A DNA stretch of 64,000 nt. Origin: Methanobacteriota archaeon (GTDB taxonomy: Archaea; Methanobacteriota; Methanobacteria; Methanobacteriales; Methanobacteriaceae). Below, piece after piece: positions 50,351 through 58,454 of the stretch (position 1 is the first letter of the stretch; every line of letters starts with the position of its first letter). The position numbers were made by a program, and so were the translations under genes. The notes beneath the pieces are model-generated. The model was given only the letters and a program-made list of their open reading frames with translations, had not been told where the DNA came from and did no database searches. The stretch is taken from positions 1 through 64,000 of the forward strand of contig JAEYPF010000014.1 of the NCBI GenBank assembly GCA_023411115.1, in the 5' to 3' direction.

Positions 50351-51262
50351 ATGACTAAGAAAACAAAGAATAGCACTTTAAAGGCAATACTGGATATCAT
50401 ACTTTATGAGCATCCCTCAACTCAGGATGAGATTGCTGAAAAACTTGGGATAACAAGAAGATACGTTACAAAATTGCTCCAACCACTTATAACTAAGGGG
50501 GTTGTAAAAAGAGCATATACTCTGGATTTAAAAAAGTTTGATGAATTTTCAGAGATATTTGAAGAAGAAAGAACCTCAAGGGAACATGCCGGAACCCTTT
50601 ACATTAAAGATATGCTTAAGAATATGGCTAATCATGTTTGTAAACAGCTTGATAGGTCTTTTGAAGCACTTTCAAACTACGATGTTGAACTGGCAAATAA
50701 AGCACTTCAGATGGATTATATCACAAATAACATGCATGAAAAAGTGAGGTCATCGGTAGATATGGCGTTATCAATGAATCCTTCCTCAGAATTCAGTAAA
50801 ACAATGGCCTTCAGCGAGGTTGCCTATGATTTAGAACGTATTGGAGACCATTCATGTCAGTTTGCTAATTTTACATTGAAAGAATCATATGAAGTTGATC
50901 CTGAAATGCTTGAAATTATAGGGGAAATGTATGAAACCGCTAAAAGAATGGTTAATTACTCAATGGATGTTTTTTTAAATGAAAGGCTCGAATTAAAGGA
51001 TAGAGTAATGAATTATGAAGAAAAGATACACGTTTTGCAAAAACAAGCATTGAATTGTATTGCAACTCAAATGGCAGAAGCATCATTTGATGATACAGAA
51101 CGGTCAACCTATTATCTTTCATTATCAAGGGTAGTTAAGGCTTTTGAAAGAGTCGGTGATATTTCAATCGAAATAATCGATATTTCACGGGAATTTTATG
51201 AAAATATTCCTAGAACTACAACACCTGAACGGTTCAGGCGAATAGAATCAAAAAGATTGTAA
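50351..51262 (+). CDS. HTH-PhoU fusion regulator
   Basis: A 303-residue protein with an N-terminal winged helix (about 5-65: ILDIILYEHPSTQDEIAEKL, GITRRYVTKLLQPLITKGVV) joined to two PhoU three-helix bundles (about 85-290). PhoU signatures are ALSNYDVELANKALQMD, EVAYDLERIGDHSCQFANF and VVKAFERVGDISIEIIDISR, which bind metal ions. PhoU proteins damp phosphate uptake; the fused DNA-binding domain implies direct transcription control of phosphate genes. It lies upstream of the pst genes, separated only by a small opposite-strand gene. A plain PhoU is encoded at 56505. Confidence 0.9.
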   Translation: MTKKTKNSTLKAILDIILYEHPSTQDEIAEKLGITRRYVTKLLQPLITKGVVKRAYTLDLKKFDEFSEIFEEERTSREHAGTLYIKDMLKNMANHVCKQLDRSFEALSNYDVELANKALQMDYITNNMHEKVRSSVDMALSMNPSSEFSKTMAFSEVAYDLERIGDHSCQFANFTLKESYEVDPEMLEIIGEMYETAKRMVNYSMDVFLNERLELKDRVMNYEEKIHVLQKQALNCIATQMAEASFDDTERSTYYLSLSRVVKAFERVGDISIEIIDISREFYENIPRTTTPERFRRIESKRL

Positions 51263-51294
51263 ATTATTTGTAATTTAATAGTTAAATTTTATAA

Positions 51295-51348
51295 ATCCTC
51301 AAAATCTATGATTTTGGGGAGTTAGAAATTTTTCTCATTTTCTAAAAT
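51295..51348. repeat. Hairpin element with the same frame as the aldehyde dehydrogenase insertion
   Basis: AAAATC/GATTTT with loop tat (51301-51315) inside AATCCTC...GGGGAG, then TTAGAAA/TTTCTAA (51322-51345). The frame sequences AATCCTCAAAA, GGAGTTAGAAA and TTTTCTAAAAT match 1066-1122, while the inner stem bases differ in a paired way. Confidence 0.7.
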
Positions 51349-51351
51349 AAA

Positions 51352-51373
51352 AAAGGAGATATTTTACTCCTTT
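51352..51373 (-). terminator. Terminator of the 2TM-domain gene
   Basis: AAAGGAG/CTCCTTT with an 8-base loop. Read on the minus strand it is followed by a T-run, and it takes in the stop codon of the 2TM gene. Confidence 0.6.
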
Positions 51374-51648
51374 CCCTCTTTTTCCATGTATTCTTTGATC
51401 TTTTTCTCTTCCCATTCTTTAGAAAATACTCCTCGTTTCATGAAAACTGATGATCCATGAGCAACAAGACCTATTCCCCAGAAGAATGCCACAAATAAGA
51501 ACCACCAGAAAGTAGGAGTTGTAAGGAGATTAACGATTGCTAAGAATACAATGACAATGATATAAGCTATCACATGTCCATAAAACCCCTTTAACTCCTC
51601 AACCCTTTTTCTAGCCCGTTCGTATGCGTGTTTGTCCTCACCAGCCAT
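51364..51648 (-). CDS. 2TM-domain membrane protein
   Basis: A 94-residue protein of the 2TM type. A charged N-terminal helix (KHAYERARKRVEELKGFYGH) leads into two hydrophobic helices (HVIAYIIVIVFLAIVNLLTT and FWWFLFVAFFWGIGLVAHG), then a charged tail (KEWEEKKIKEYMEKEGKE). In bacteria the domain is often fused to histidine kinases or regulators; here it stands alone. GGAGGTTATAAA precedes the ATG. Function unknown. Confidence 0.85.
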   Translation of the reverse strand: MAGEDKHAYERARKRVEELKGFYGHVIAYIIVIVFLAIVNLLTTPTFWWFLFVAFFWGIGLVAHGSSVFMKRGVFSKEWEEKKIKEYMEKEGKE

Positions 51649-51930
51649 TTTATAACCTCCTCCTAGTGATATTGACCTCGTATTAGATCCATCGAAGCCT
51701 GATATCCTGTAATATCACGTTTAATTGCATAATATTATGATTAACTTATTATATATTTTGAAGCATTTAAAGTTCTGTTTAAGGATTAAACCATTAATAA
51801 AAAGCATTTTATTAAGAAAATGTTAAAATTGATGTAAAAATTGGAGGATAGGCTGAACTAATAATCGAATATAAATCTCTTTTTTATAATGTGAATCATA
51901 TTAAATTCAACGCTTTTAGTGCAGTAATGG
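51649..51930. other. Non-coding region upstream of the pst operators
   Basis: About 280 bases, AT-rich. It holds the 2TM gene promoter on its left. Apart from that I see nothing in it. Confidence 0.45.
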
Positions 51931-51997
51931 TCACATTTGGTGATATTTCAAGTGGTTAATTAATTATATCCAAATTTGCTTAGTTCACAAAATGTGA
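51931..51997. promoter_or_regulatory. Two TCAC-N5-GTGA operators upstream of pstS
   Basis: TCACATTTGGTGA (51931-51943) and TCACAAAATGTGA (51985-51997) share the inverted repeat TCAC-N5-GTGA at a 54-base spacing. The second ends 23 bases before the pstS TATA box TTTAAATA (52021-52028). A half site, TCACTTTATG, lies next to the TATA box of the second pstS (52979-52988). Probable binding site of a phosphate-responsive regulator. Confidence 0.65.
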
Positions 51998-52064
51998 TAA
52001 CTTATACACAAATAGTAACCTTTAAATATAGGGGATAAACTAGTATAGGATGAGGTGAATTGAA

Positions 52065-52892
52065 ATGGATTCAAAATACATAATTGGAGTAATAATAGCC
52101 ATAATAGTAATAGTTGGTGCTTACTTCGTACTTGCTGGAGGTTCCAATCAGCAGACAATACAGATTGCTGGTTCAACATCTGTTCAGCCTGTAGCAGAAA
52201 AATTAGCTCAGGCTTACATGCAGAAGCATCCTGACGTTAAAATAAATGTCCAGGGCGGAGGAACATCTGTAGGTATTAAGAGTGCCCAAGATGGTACAGC
52301 TGATATTGGTACAGCATCTTCAAAACCTAAAGATAGTGACTCACAAGGTTTAGTACAAACTCAAATTGCAAAAGACGGAATAGTTGTAGTGGTAAACAAC
52401 GCTAATAAAGTTAGCTCACTTACACTTAACCAGACAAAAGATATATTCAGCGGAAATGTCACAGACTGGAGTAAAGTAGGCGGTTCAGCCGGTAAAATAA
52501 ACATCTTAACCAGAGAAGATGGTTCAGGTACTAGAGATGGATTCCAGAATATTGTAATGGGCGGTAAAAACGGAACTCCTATTTTAAAAACTGCAATTGT
52601 TCAGAGTTCAACTGAAGCTATTTTGCAGGCAGTTAAAGGAGACCCAAACGCTATTGGTTACATATCCTTAGCAAGCCTCAACGGAGACGTTAAAGCAGTT
52701 ACAATCAATGGGGTAGCTCCTTCAGAAAAAACAGTTAGTGATGATACTTACAAAATAGTAAGACCGTTCATCTTCTTAACTAAAGGCCAACCTACAGGAA
52801 TTGTTAAAGATTTCATAGACTTTGTAATGAGCCCTGAAGGTCAAAATATAGTTAAACAGGCTGGAGCAGTTCCAGTAGCTCCTACACAATAA
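52065..52892 (+). CDS. pstS: Phosphate ABC transporter substrate-binding protein PstS (1)
   Basis: A 275-residue phosphate-binding protein. A membrane anchor or signal (YIIGVIIAIIVIVGAYFVLA) lacks a lipobox Cys, so it is probably held by the helix. Phosphate-site residues are in IAGSTSVQPVAEKLAQAY, VQGGGTSVGIKSAQDGTADI and TREDGSGTRDGFQ. It is the first gene of the phosphate uptake cluster, behind two palindromic operators and a TTTAAATA box, with its own terminator. A paralogue follows at 53030. Normal length for archaeal PstS. Confidence 0.95.
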   Translation: MDSKYIIGVIIAIIVIVGAYFVLAGGSNQQTIQIAGSTSVQPVAEKLAQAYMQKHPDVKINVQGGGTSVGIKSAQDGTADIGTASSKPKDSDSQGLVQTQIAKDGIVVVVNNANKVSSLTLNQTKDIFSGNVTDWSKVGGSAGKINILTREDGSGTRDGFQNIVMGGKNGTPILKTAIVQSSTEAILQAVKGDPNAIGYISLASLNGDVKAVTINGVAPSEKTVSDDTYKIVRPFIFLTKGQPTGIVKDFIDFVMSPEGQNIVKQAGAVPVAPTQ

Positions 52893-52914
52893 GTGGTTTA
52901 AAACCACTATTTTT
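52892..52914 (+). terminator. Terminator after pstS (1)
   Basis: AGTGGTTT/AAACCACT around one base, followed by ATTTTTT, directly at the pstS stop codon. It would separate strongly expressed pstS from downstream genes. Confidence 0.75.
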
Positions 52915-53029
52915 TATTTATGGCTAATTTAAAAGCATGAAAGAGAAATTAGGAACGTAAAATTGTTTCATGGTTTAATCACTTTATGTTTAAATACTCC
53001 AAAGAAGAAGAGTATGTCAAGGTGATTAA

Positions 53030-53836
53030 ATGAAATCGAGATATAAGTTAGGCATAGTAATTGCCATTATCATAATTATCGCTTATCTAATATTTATTCC
53101 ATCAACTCACTACCAAAGAGTACAAATTGCAGGTTCTACGTCAGTACAGCCTGTAGCTGAAGCATTAGCTGAAAAATTTCAAGAAACCCATCCTGATGTT
53201 AGAATTAATGTACAGGGAGGAGGATCTAGTTTGGGTATAAGCAGCGTTTCACAGGGTATAACCCAAATAGGTACCAGTTCTAGAGAGTTAACTGCAAAAG
53301 AAAAGCAAGGACTCAATGAATATCAAATAGGAAAAGAAGGTATCGTCATCGCTGTTAATAACAACAACAATATCACCTCTTTAAGTAAGGATCAGGTTAA
53401 AGGTATTTTCAGCGGTGTTATTACAAACTGGAAGCAAGTAGGGGGACAGGACATGGCAATCCATGTTATAACAAGAGAAGAAGGTTCCGGTACAAGATCT
53501 GCTTTCGAGAATTTAATAATGAAAAAAACAAAAATCAGGCCTGATGCAGTAGTTCAAAGTTCAACAGAATCTATTAAACAGGTAGTTAAACAAGATCCTG
53601 GCGCAATAGGATTTGTTTCACTGGCCCATATGAGCAATGATGTTACAGCTTTAAAAATTGATGGAGTCGGCCCTTCAACACAAACAGTGGCAGATGGATC
53701 GTATACAATACAAAGTTCATTCCTTTTTGTGGTAAAAGGCGAACCAAAAGGCGTGATTAAAGAATTCATTGACTTTACATTAAGCCCTGAAGGACAGGCT
53801 ATAGTAAAAAGTCAAAACATAGTTCCTGTTAAATAA
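53030..53836 (+). CDS. pstS: Phosphate-binding protein PstS (2)
   Basis: A 268-residue paralogue of the preceding protein, with anchor LGIVIAIIIIIAYLIFIPST and ligand segments IAGSTSVQPVAEALAEKF, VQGGGSSLGISSVSQGI and TREEGSGTRSAFE. The GGTGATTAA site precedes the ATG, and a TTTAAATA box (52990-52997) gives it a promoter of its own. Two PstS with separate promoters but one PstCAB suggest different affinities or conditions of use. An inverted repeat follows the gene. Confidence 0.94.
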   Translation: MKSRYKLGIVIAIIIIIAYLIFIPSTHYQRVQIAGSTSVQPVAEALAEKFQETHPDVRINVQGGGSSLGISSVSQGITQIGTSSRELTAKEKQGLNEYQIGKEGIVIAVNNNNNITSLSKDQVKGIFSGVITNWKQVGGQDMAIHVITREEGSGTRSAFENLIMKKTKIRPDAVVQSSTESIKQVVKQDPGAIGFVSLAHMSNDVTALKIDGVGPSTQTVADGSYTIQSSFLFVVKGEPKGVIKEFIDFTLSPEGQAIVKSQNIVPVK

Positions 53837-53849
53837 TAATTAAATTAGA

Positions 53850-53877
53850 TGCAGTAATTCAAATAGAAATTACTGCA
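53850..53877 (+). promoter_or_regulatory. Intercistronic hairpin between pstS (2) and pstC
   Basis: TGCAGTAATT/AATTACTGCA, a perfect 10-bp stem with an 8-base loop, 13 bases after the pstS stop. No T-run follows, so it is more likely an mRNA processing or stabilising stem, or a partial terminator, than a full stop. Confidence 0.6.
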
Positions 53878-53933
53878 ATTATTAAATTCGCTTATTACAT
53901 TCAAAATCAATTAGTATAGATTGAGGTGCATAA

Positions 53934-54806
53934 ATGACGAAATACGAAGAGTTTCTAGTGGAAAAAGGGCTTTTTATAACGGCTATTTTATCCATTATAG
54001 TAATCGTACTGATTATAGGATTCATATTCCAGCAAGGTGCCCCAGCAATTGAACAGGTTGGGTTTTTAAAGTTCATGTTTGGTTTTGATTGGTCCCCATC
54101 AGATGACCAGTATGGTGTTTTTACAATGATTATTGGATCACTAGGCATAACTGCTCTTTCATTGCTCTTTGCAGTGCCTTTATCATTGGGTTGCGCGATA
54201 TTTTTAGCAGAACTTGCACCTCGTACAATGAGAAGGATTTTAAAGCCGGTTATAGAAACCCTTGCAGGTATCCCTTCTGTTGTATATGGATTTTTTGGTC
54301 TCATAGTGCTTGTTCCAATTATGAGGGTACAATTTGGAGGAACTGGTTTTAGCATGCTAACTGCATCTCTAATCCTTACCGTAATGGTTCTTCCAACAAT
54401 AATTAGTATATCAGAAGATGCATTGAGATCCATTCCAGTTGAATATAAAGAAGCATCTCTTGCACTTGGAGCAACGCACTGGCAAACTATAAAGAATGTT
54501 CTTTTCCCTGCAGCTATCCCTGGAATCATAACTGCAATAATACTGGGAATGGGTAGAGCAATTGGTGAAACACTTGCTGTAATCATGGTTGCGGGAAACG
54601 TTGCACAGATTCCAAACTCGATTTTTGACCCTGTAAGGGCATTAACATCAAACATAGCTCTTGAAATGGGTTATGCAACTGGTTTACATTATAATGCATT
54701 ATTTGCAACTGGAATAGTTTTATTCCTTATGATAATCATCCTTCTTGTAATAGCCAACTACTACCACTACAAGAAAAAGGTTGTAATCGGTGGGGGATAT
54801 TTATAA
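53934..54806 (+). CDS. pstC: Phosphate ABC transporter permease PstC
   Basis: A 290-residue inner-membrane permease with six hydrophobic segments. Landmarks: GFIFQQGAPAIEQVGFLKF, the first transmembrane pair with PLSLGCAIFLAELAPR, and the EAA loop SLALGATHWQTIKNVLFPAA that docks to the ATPase PstB. It makes the phosphate channel with PstA. The ATG follows GAGGTGCATAA. The long opposite-strand frame over this gene is a shadow. Confidence 0.95.
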   Translation: MTKYEEFLVEKGLFITAILSIIVIVLIIGFIFQQGAPAIEQVGFLKFMFGFDWSPSDDQYGVFTMIIGSLGITALSLLFAVPLSLGCAIFLAELAPRTMRRILKPVIETLAGIPSVVYGFFGLIVLVPIMRVQFGGTGFSMLTASLILTVMVLPTIISISEDALRSIPVEYKEASLALGATHWQTIKNVLFPAAIPGIITAIILGMGRAIGETLAVIMVAGNVAQIPNSIFDPVRALTSNIALEMGYATGLHYNALFATGIVLFLMIIILLVIANYYHYKKKVVIGGGYL

Positions 54807-54842
54807 TGTTTATCTTGAACTCACGTTTATTCAGGGGGTTTA

Positions 54843-55697
54843 ATGTTGAATTTTAGAATTATATCTCCTAAAATAGCTCAAATGATCATGAAAGGGGTTT
54901 TTTGGGCATCAGGAATCATAACGATTCTCATATTGCTTGTTATTATAGGATATATACTCTATAAAGGGTTACCAGTTATGAATATGAGTTTTATATTCAG
55001 TGATCCTATAGATTCTGGTAAATCTGGTGGTATATTCCCAATGATAGTTTCAAGTATATATGTAACTCTTATAGCAGTCATTGTTGCCACTCCGCTTGGT
55101 GTTGGAGCAGCAGTTTATCTTGCAGAATATGCTGGAGAAAACACACTGGTGAAACTTATAAGATTTGGAGCAGAAACACTTGCTTCTATCCCTTCCATTG
55201 TGTTTGGATTGTTTGGACTGGCATTTTTTGTAGTTTTCCTAGGACTGGGATGGTGTGTACTATCTGGGGGTTTAATACTGGCGCTTATGGCTCTTCCAAC
55301 AATATTACAGGTAGCTGAAGTTTCACTGGAAGCTGTACCTTCTTCCTATAGGGAAGGAAGCCTTGCAATAGGTGCCACTAAATGGCAAACGATTTATAAT
55401 GTCGTATTACCTGCTGCAATTCCTGGAATAACAACCGGTGTGATTCTGGGACTTGCAAGGGCTATTTCTGAAGCTGCTGCAATTTTATTCGCGGTAGGTG
55501 CAGCATTGTCTGTTCCTATATCCATTTTTGATCCAGCGAGGCCTCTTCCACTGCACCTTTACATCCTGGCAACTGAGGGTATATCCCTTGATAATGCATA
55601 TGGAACTGCAGCCGTGCTGGTGCTCATAGTGCTCGTAATAACCGTTGTTACAAATACATTAGTTGAAAGATACTCTAAAAAGATGATGGGGAGATAA
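54843..55697 (+). CDS. pstA: Phosphate ABC transporter permease PstA
   Basis: A 284-residue permease, partner of PstC. Six hydrophobic segments; GVGAAVYLAEYAGENTLVKL and the EAA loop SLAIGATKWQTIYNVVLPAA are visible. It starts 36 bases after pstC behind GGGGGTTTA and ends one base before pstB, so translation of pstA and pstB is coupled. Length and order fit the standard pstSCAB operon. Confidence 0.95.
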   Translation: MLNFRIISPKIAQMIMKGVFWASGIITILILLVIIGYILYKGLPVMNMSFIFSDPIDSGKSGGIFPMIVSSIYVTLIAVIVATPLGVGAAVYLAEYAGENTLVKLIRFGAETLASIPSIVFGLFGLAFFVVFLGLGWCVLSGGLILALMALPTILQVAEVSLEAVPSSYREGSLAIGATKWQTIYNVVLPAAIPGITTGVILGLARAISEAAAILFAVGAALSVPISIFDPARPLPLHLYILATEGISLDNAYGTAAVLVLIVLVITVVTNTLVERYSKKMMGR

Positions 55698-55698
55698 A

Positions 55699-56454
55699 AT
55701 GGAATACAGAATTGAAGTTGAAGATTTAAACGTTTACTTTGACGAAGCACATATTCTAAAGGATATAAATATCAAAATTCGCAAAAATACAGTTACTTCA
55801 CTTATAGGGCCTTCTGGTTGTGGAAAATCAACATTTATACGTACTTTAAACCGCATGAATGATCTGATTGATACATTTAATATGACTGGAAATGTGCTTT
55901 TAGATGGTACAGATATCTATGATCCAAAGGTAGATGTGGTAGATTTAAGAAAAAAAGTAGGAATGGTATTTCAGAAGCCAAATCCATTTCCAAAATCCAT
56001 ATTTGATAATGTGGCCTATGGTCTGAGGGTACATGGAATTGAAGATAAATCTATATTAAGTGAAAAAGTTGAAGAAAGTCTAAAAGCTGCCGCACTGTGG
56101 GATGAAGTTAAAGATAAGCTGGATAAATCTGCTATGGGTCTTTCTGGAGGTCAACAGCAAAGATTGTGTATAGCAAGGACTATTGCAGTAAATCCTGAAG
56201 TTATATTAATGGACGAACCAGCATCAGCACTTGATCCAATATCCACAACTAAAATAGAGGACCTGATTCACAAGTTAAAAAATGATTACACTATAATAAT
56301 CGTTACACACAACATGCAGCAAGCTACAAGGGTTTCCAAGTACACAGCATTTTTCTTACACGGGGAAATCGTAGAAAGCGGCCTTACAGATAAAGTATTC
56401 GTAGAACCTGAAGATCAACGTACAGAAGATTACATTACTGGCAGATTTGGTTAA
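55699..56454 (+). CDS. pstB: Phosphate ABC transporter ATPase PstB
   Basis: A 251-residue ATP-binding subunit. Walker A GPSGCGKSTFIRTL, the PstB-specific QKPNPFPKSIFDNVAYGL around the Q loop, ABC signature GLSGGQQQRLCIARTI, Walker B VILMDEPASALDPIST and the H-loop VTHNMQQA are all intact. It powers phosphate uptake through PstCA. The ATG follows GGGGAGATAAA. phoU follows after 50 bases. Confidence 0.97.
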   Translation: MEYRIEVEDLNVYFDEAHILKDINIKIRKNTVTSLIGPSGCGKSTFIRTLNRMNDLIDTFNMTGNVLLDGTDIYDPKVDVVDLRKKVGMVFQKPNPFPKSIFDNVAYGLRVHGIEDKSILSEKVEESLKAAALWDEVKDKLDKSAMGLSGGQQQRLCIARTIAVNPEVILMDEPASALDPISTTKIEDLIHKLKNDYTIIIVTHNMQQATRVSKYTAFFLHGEIVESGLTDKVFVEPEDQRTEDYITGRFG

Positions 56455-56504
56455 ATAAAAGTATTAATGCCTTAAAAACAAATATAGGTATGTAGGGTGA
56501 GATA

Positions 56505-57194
56505 ATGGAAAGGAAGAAATATCCCAGGATACTGTTTAGAAAAAGATTGAAAGATCTGAAAGAGGACGTAAATGAAATTGGACAGATAGCAATTCAGGCT
56601 CAAAAAGATGCAATGGAAGCCTTCAATAACTATGACGATGAACTGGCCGAAAAGATTGTTAAAGCCAGTCAAAAAATTGAAGAGCTGAATTTTTATCTGG
56701 AAAGGAAATGTATTAGCATTATTGCTGCAGAACAGCCCGTTGCAATGGATTTAAGGTTCATTGAAGCATGTATTAAGGTTGGTAGCCATTTAAAAAGAAT
56801 GAGCAGTTTATCTGTTAATATTGCAGACGCTGCTAAGAATTTAAAAGATGAAAAAATTCCATCAAGACCTAAGGAAGACCTTAATCATATGGCAAACCTT
56901 GTGCAGATGATGTTCAGTAAAGGTTTATACGCATTTATTGATCAGAACATGGATATGGCAAGGGAACTAAGGCATGATGATGACAAGGTGGATGATTTAT
57001 TTGATCAGTCCTTAGAGAATATTACAAGTAGTATGTTTCAAAACAAGGATTCCATATCTTACCTGATATATCTGTTGTTCATTGCAAGGTTCCTTGAAAG
57101 GATTGCTGATCGTGCGGTAAGTATTGGGGATAGAACTATCTTCATGATCACATGTGAAAAGCCAAAAAGATTGGAACTTAAAAAAGAGCTTTGA
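56505..57194 (+). CDS. phoU: Phosphate uptake regulator PhoU
   Basis: A 229-residue PhoU, two three-helix bundles that bind Mn or Mg ions and restrain PstSCAB when phosphate is plentiful. Signatures are AFNNYDDELAEKIVKASQKI, RFIEACIKVGSHLKRMSSL and RFLERIADRAVSIGDR. An N-terminal extension of about 14 basic residues (MERKKYPRILFRKR) is present. GGTGAGATA precedes the ATG. It ends the phosphate operon. The HTH-PhoU protein at 50351 shares the two-bundle core. Confidence 0.94.
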   Translation: MERKKYPRILFRKRLKDLKEDVNEIGQIAIQAQKDAMEAFNNYDDELAEKIVKASQKIEELNFYLERKCISIIAAEQPVAMDLRFIEACIKVGSHLKRMSSLSVNIADAAKNLKDEKIPSRPKEDLNHMANLVQMMFSKGLYAFIDQNMDMARELRHDDDKVDDLFDQSLENITSSMFQNKDSISYLIYLLFIARFLERIADRAVSIGDRTIFMITCEKPKRLELKKEL

Positions 57195-57421
57195 TGAATT
57201 AAAGCTTTTTCTCTTTTTATATTTAATTTATAAATTAACATTTAATTATTAATTTAGTTAATGCATTAAAAATTGGTAATAATGGCTTTTTCATAAATTT
57301 ATGTTAATTTATAAAAGGACATTATAATAGAATCTAAAAATTTTTATTATATTTCATATAATAAATAATACTGCTTTTAATGACATAATCTTATCAATAA
57401 AAATATATATCTGATGAGACA
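57195..57421. other. AT-rich intergenic region after phoU
   Basis: About 230 bases with a T-rich start that may end the phoU transcript and a TATA box (AAATATATATC, 57401-57411) at the right end for the HTH gene. Nothing else is seen. Confidence 0.45.
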
Positions 57422-57455
57422 TACACTTCAAGTGTAAAATAAAACACTAAAAGTG
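57422..57455. promoter_or_regulatory. Palindromic operator pair before the small HTH gene
   Basis: TACACTTCAAGTGTA (57422-57436) is a perfect palindrome 11 bases after the TATA box; a second, weaker copy ACACTAAAAGTG (57444-57455) follows. They cover the expected transcription start, a typical place for a repressor, perhaps the product of the gene itself. Confidence 0.65.
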
Positions 57456-57515
57456 AATAATTGTAGATAAAACTACAGTTTCAAATATTCGTGCCTAAAT
57501 GTGAGGATTGATAAT

Positions 57516-57728
57516 TTGAAGGTTAGATGGAAAAACGATAATTTAAGGCGTGAGTTAATGATGAACACTTTGGATTATTTAAGTAGAAATCATAACGCGT
57601 CAATTGAAGAATTAGCTGATTATACTGGCCAGGAATATGCAATAATAGTTCAATTAATGCAGGATTTGGAAAATAAGGGTCTTATTAAATCAGAAACAAT
57701 TTTCATTTTAAAGAATGAGTCAAAATAA
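57516..57728 (+). CDS. Small winged-helix DNA-binding protein
   Basis: A protein of 70 residues (75 if it starts at GTG 57501) consisting of one winged helix: NLRRELMMNTLDYLSRNHNA, ASIEELADYTGQEYAIIVQL as the helix-turn-helix, and LENKGLIKSETIFILKN as the wing. I favour TTG 57516, with GTGAGGA as ribosome site, although the GTG is possible. It is preceded by a palindrome pair at its promoter, so it is likely a self-controlling repressor. The next gene encodes a PRC-barrel protein. Confidence 0.75.
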   Translation: MKVRWKNDNLRRELMMNTLDYLSRNHNASIEELADYTGQEYAIIVQLMQDLENKGLIKSETIFILKNESK

Positions 57729-58056
57729 TAGTTAAGACTCTAAATTTTGTTTTTTATATGGACATATAAACTTTTTAATATTTAAAGGTGTATAAGACTT
57801 ATCTTTTCTGATTGCTCCTTTAAATTATACTTTAGTAAATTTAAAGGGGTTACGTCATATTATTTGGTTTAAGGTATGATTTATAACGAAAATTATATTA
57901 CTAATTTTTTATATATTAATAACAAATTTGTATCAAAATATAAATATTGCAATTTAAATGTTTTGCAGCTGTAATAACTTAATTTACGGTATATGTGGAA
58001 ATTAAGTTGGAGAATATGATTATTTAGATGTTCATAAGCGATAAAAAGGTGATATA
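57729..58056. other. Non-coding AT-rich region
   Basis: A 328-base spacer between the HTH gene and the PRC-barrel gene. It contains the PRC-barrel promoter region and otherwise no feature that I can support. Confidence 0.45.
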
Positions 58057-58302
58057 ATGAAAATAAAAGATGAATTAATTGGAAAAGAAGTTTTAGATTC
58101 AACAGGGCATGAGATTGGAAAAGTAGAAGACGTTGATGTGGATTTTGATTCAGATAGGATAGATTCTATTATTCTCCATGAAGGTGGACGTCTCAGGGGA
58201 AGGGAGAGAGTCATTCCTTACGGTATGGTTGATACAGTTGGAGAAAGAATAATTTTAAAATCTAAGGAAGGATCCATGGAAAGAAGAGAAGGAATAATGT
58301 AA
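58057..58302 (+). CDS. PRC-barrel domain protein
   Basis: An 81-residue single PRC-barrel. Pattern: IGKEVLDSTGHEIGKVEDVD, VDFDSDRIDSIILHEGG and VIPYGMVDTVGERIILK. Such small barrels in archaea are linked with RNA processing or cell division (CdpB-like proteins), but this one is short and no partner is encoded nearby. GGTGATATA precedes the ATG. Length and motif are normal for the archaeal single-domain family. Confidence 0.88.
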   Translation: MKIKDELIGKEVLDSTGHEIGKVEDVDVDFDSDRIDSIILHEGGRLRGRERVIPYGMVDTVGERIILKSKEGSMERREGIM

Positions 58303-58385
58303 TTATTAATGGGAAATCATGAAAAAAGAGAAATCTTAGGATTTCCTATTTTTATAATTTTTAAAAACAGGTTAAATTCAGTAAG

Positions 58386-58436
58386 AACCAGCGTATCTAT
58401 TTTATGTGTTGTGAGTTAATTTTTGATACGCTGGTT
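58386..58436. repeat. Perfect 12-bp inverted repeat between convergent genes
   Basis: AACCAGCGTATC (58386-58397) and GATACGCTGGTT (58425-58436) are exact complements around 27 bases. There is no T-run on either side, so it is not a standard terminator. It may be an mRNA stem or a protein site. Confidence 0.6.
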
Positions 58437-58454
58437 TAATGTCAAAATATCTAA

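Noticed and set aside
53882..54655. 257-residue open frame on the minus strand
   Set aside because: It lies fully antisense to pstC, has no ribosome site and no family pattern; pstC is certain.
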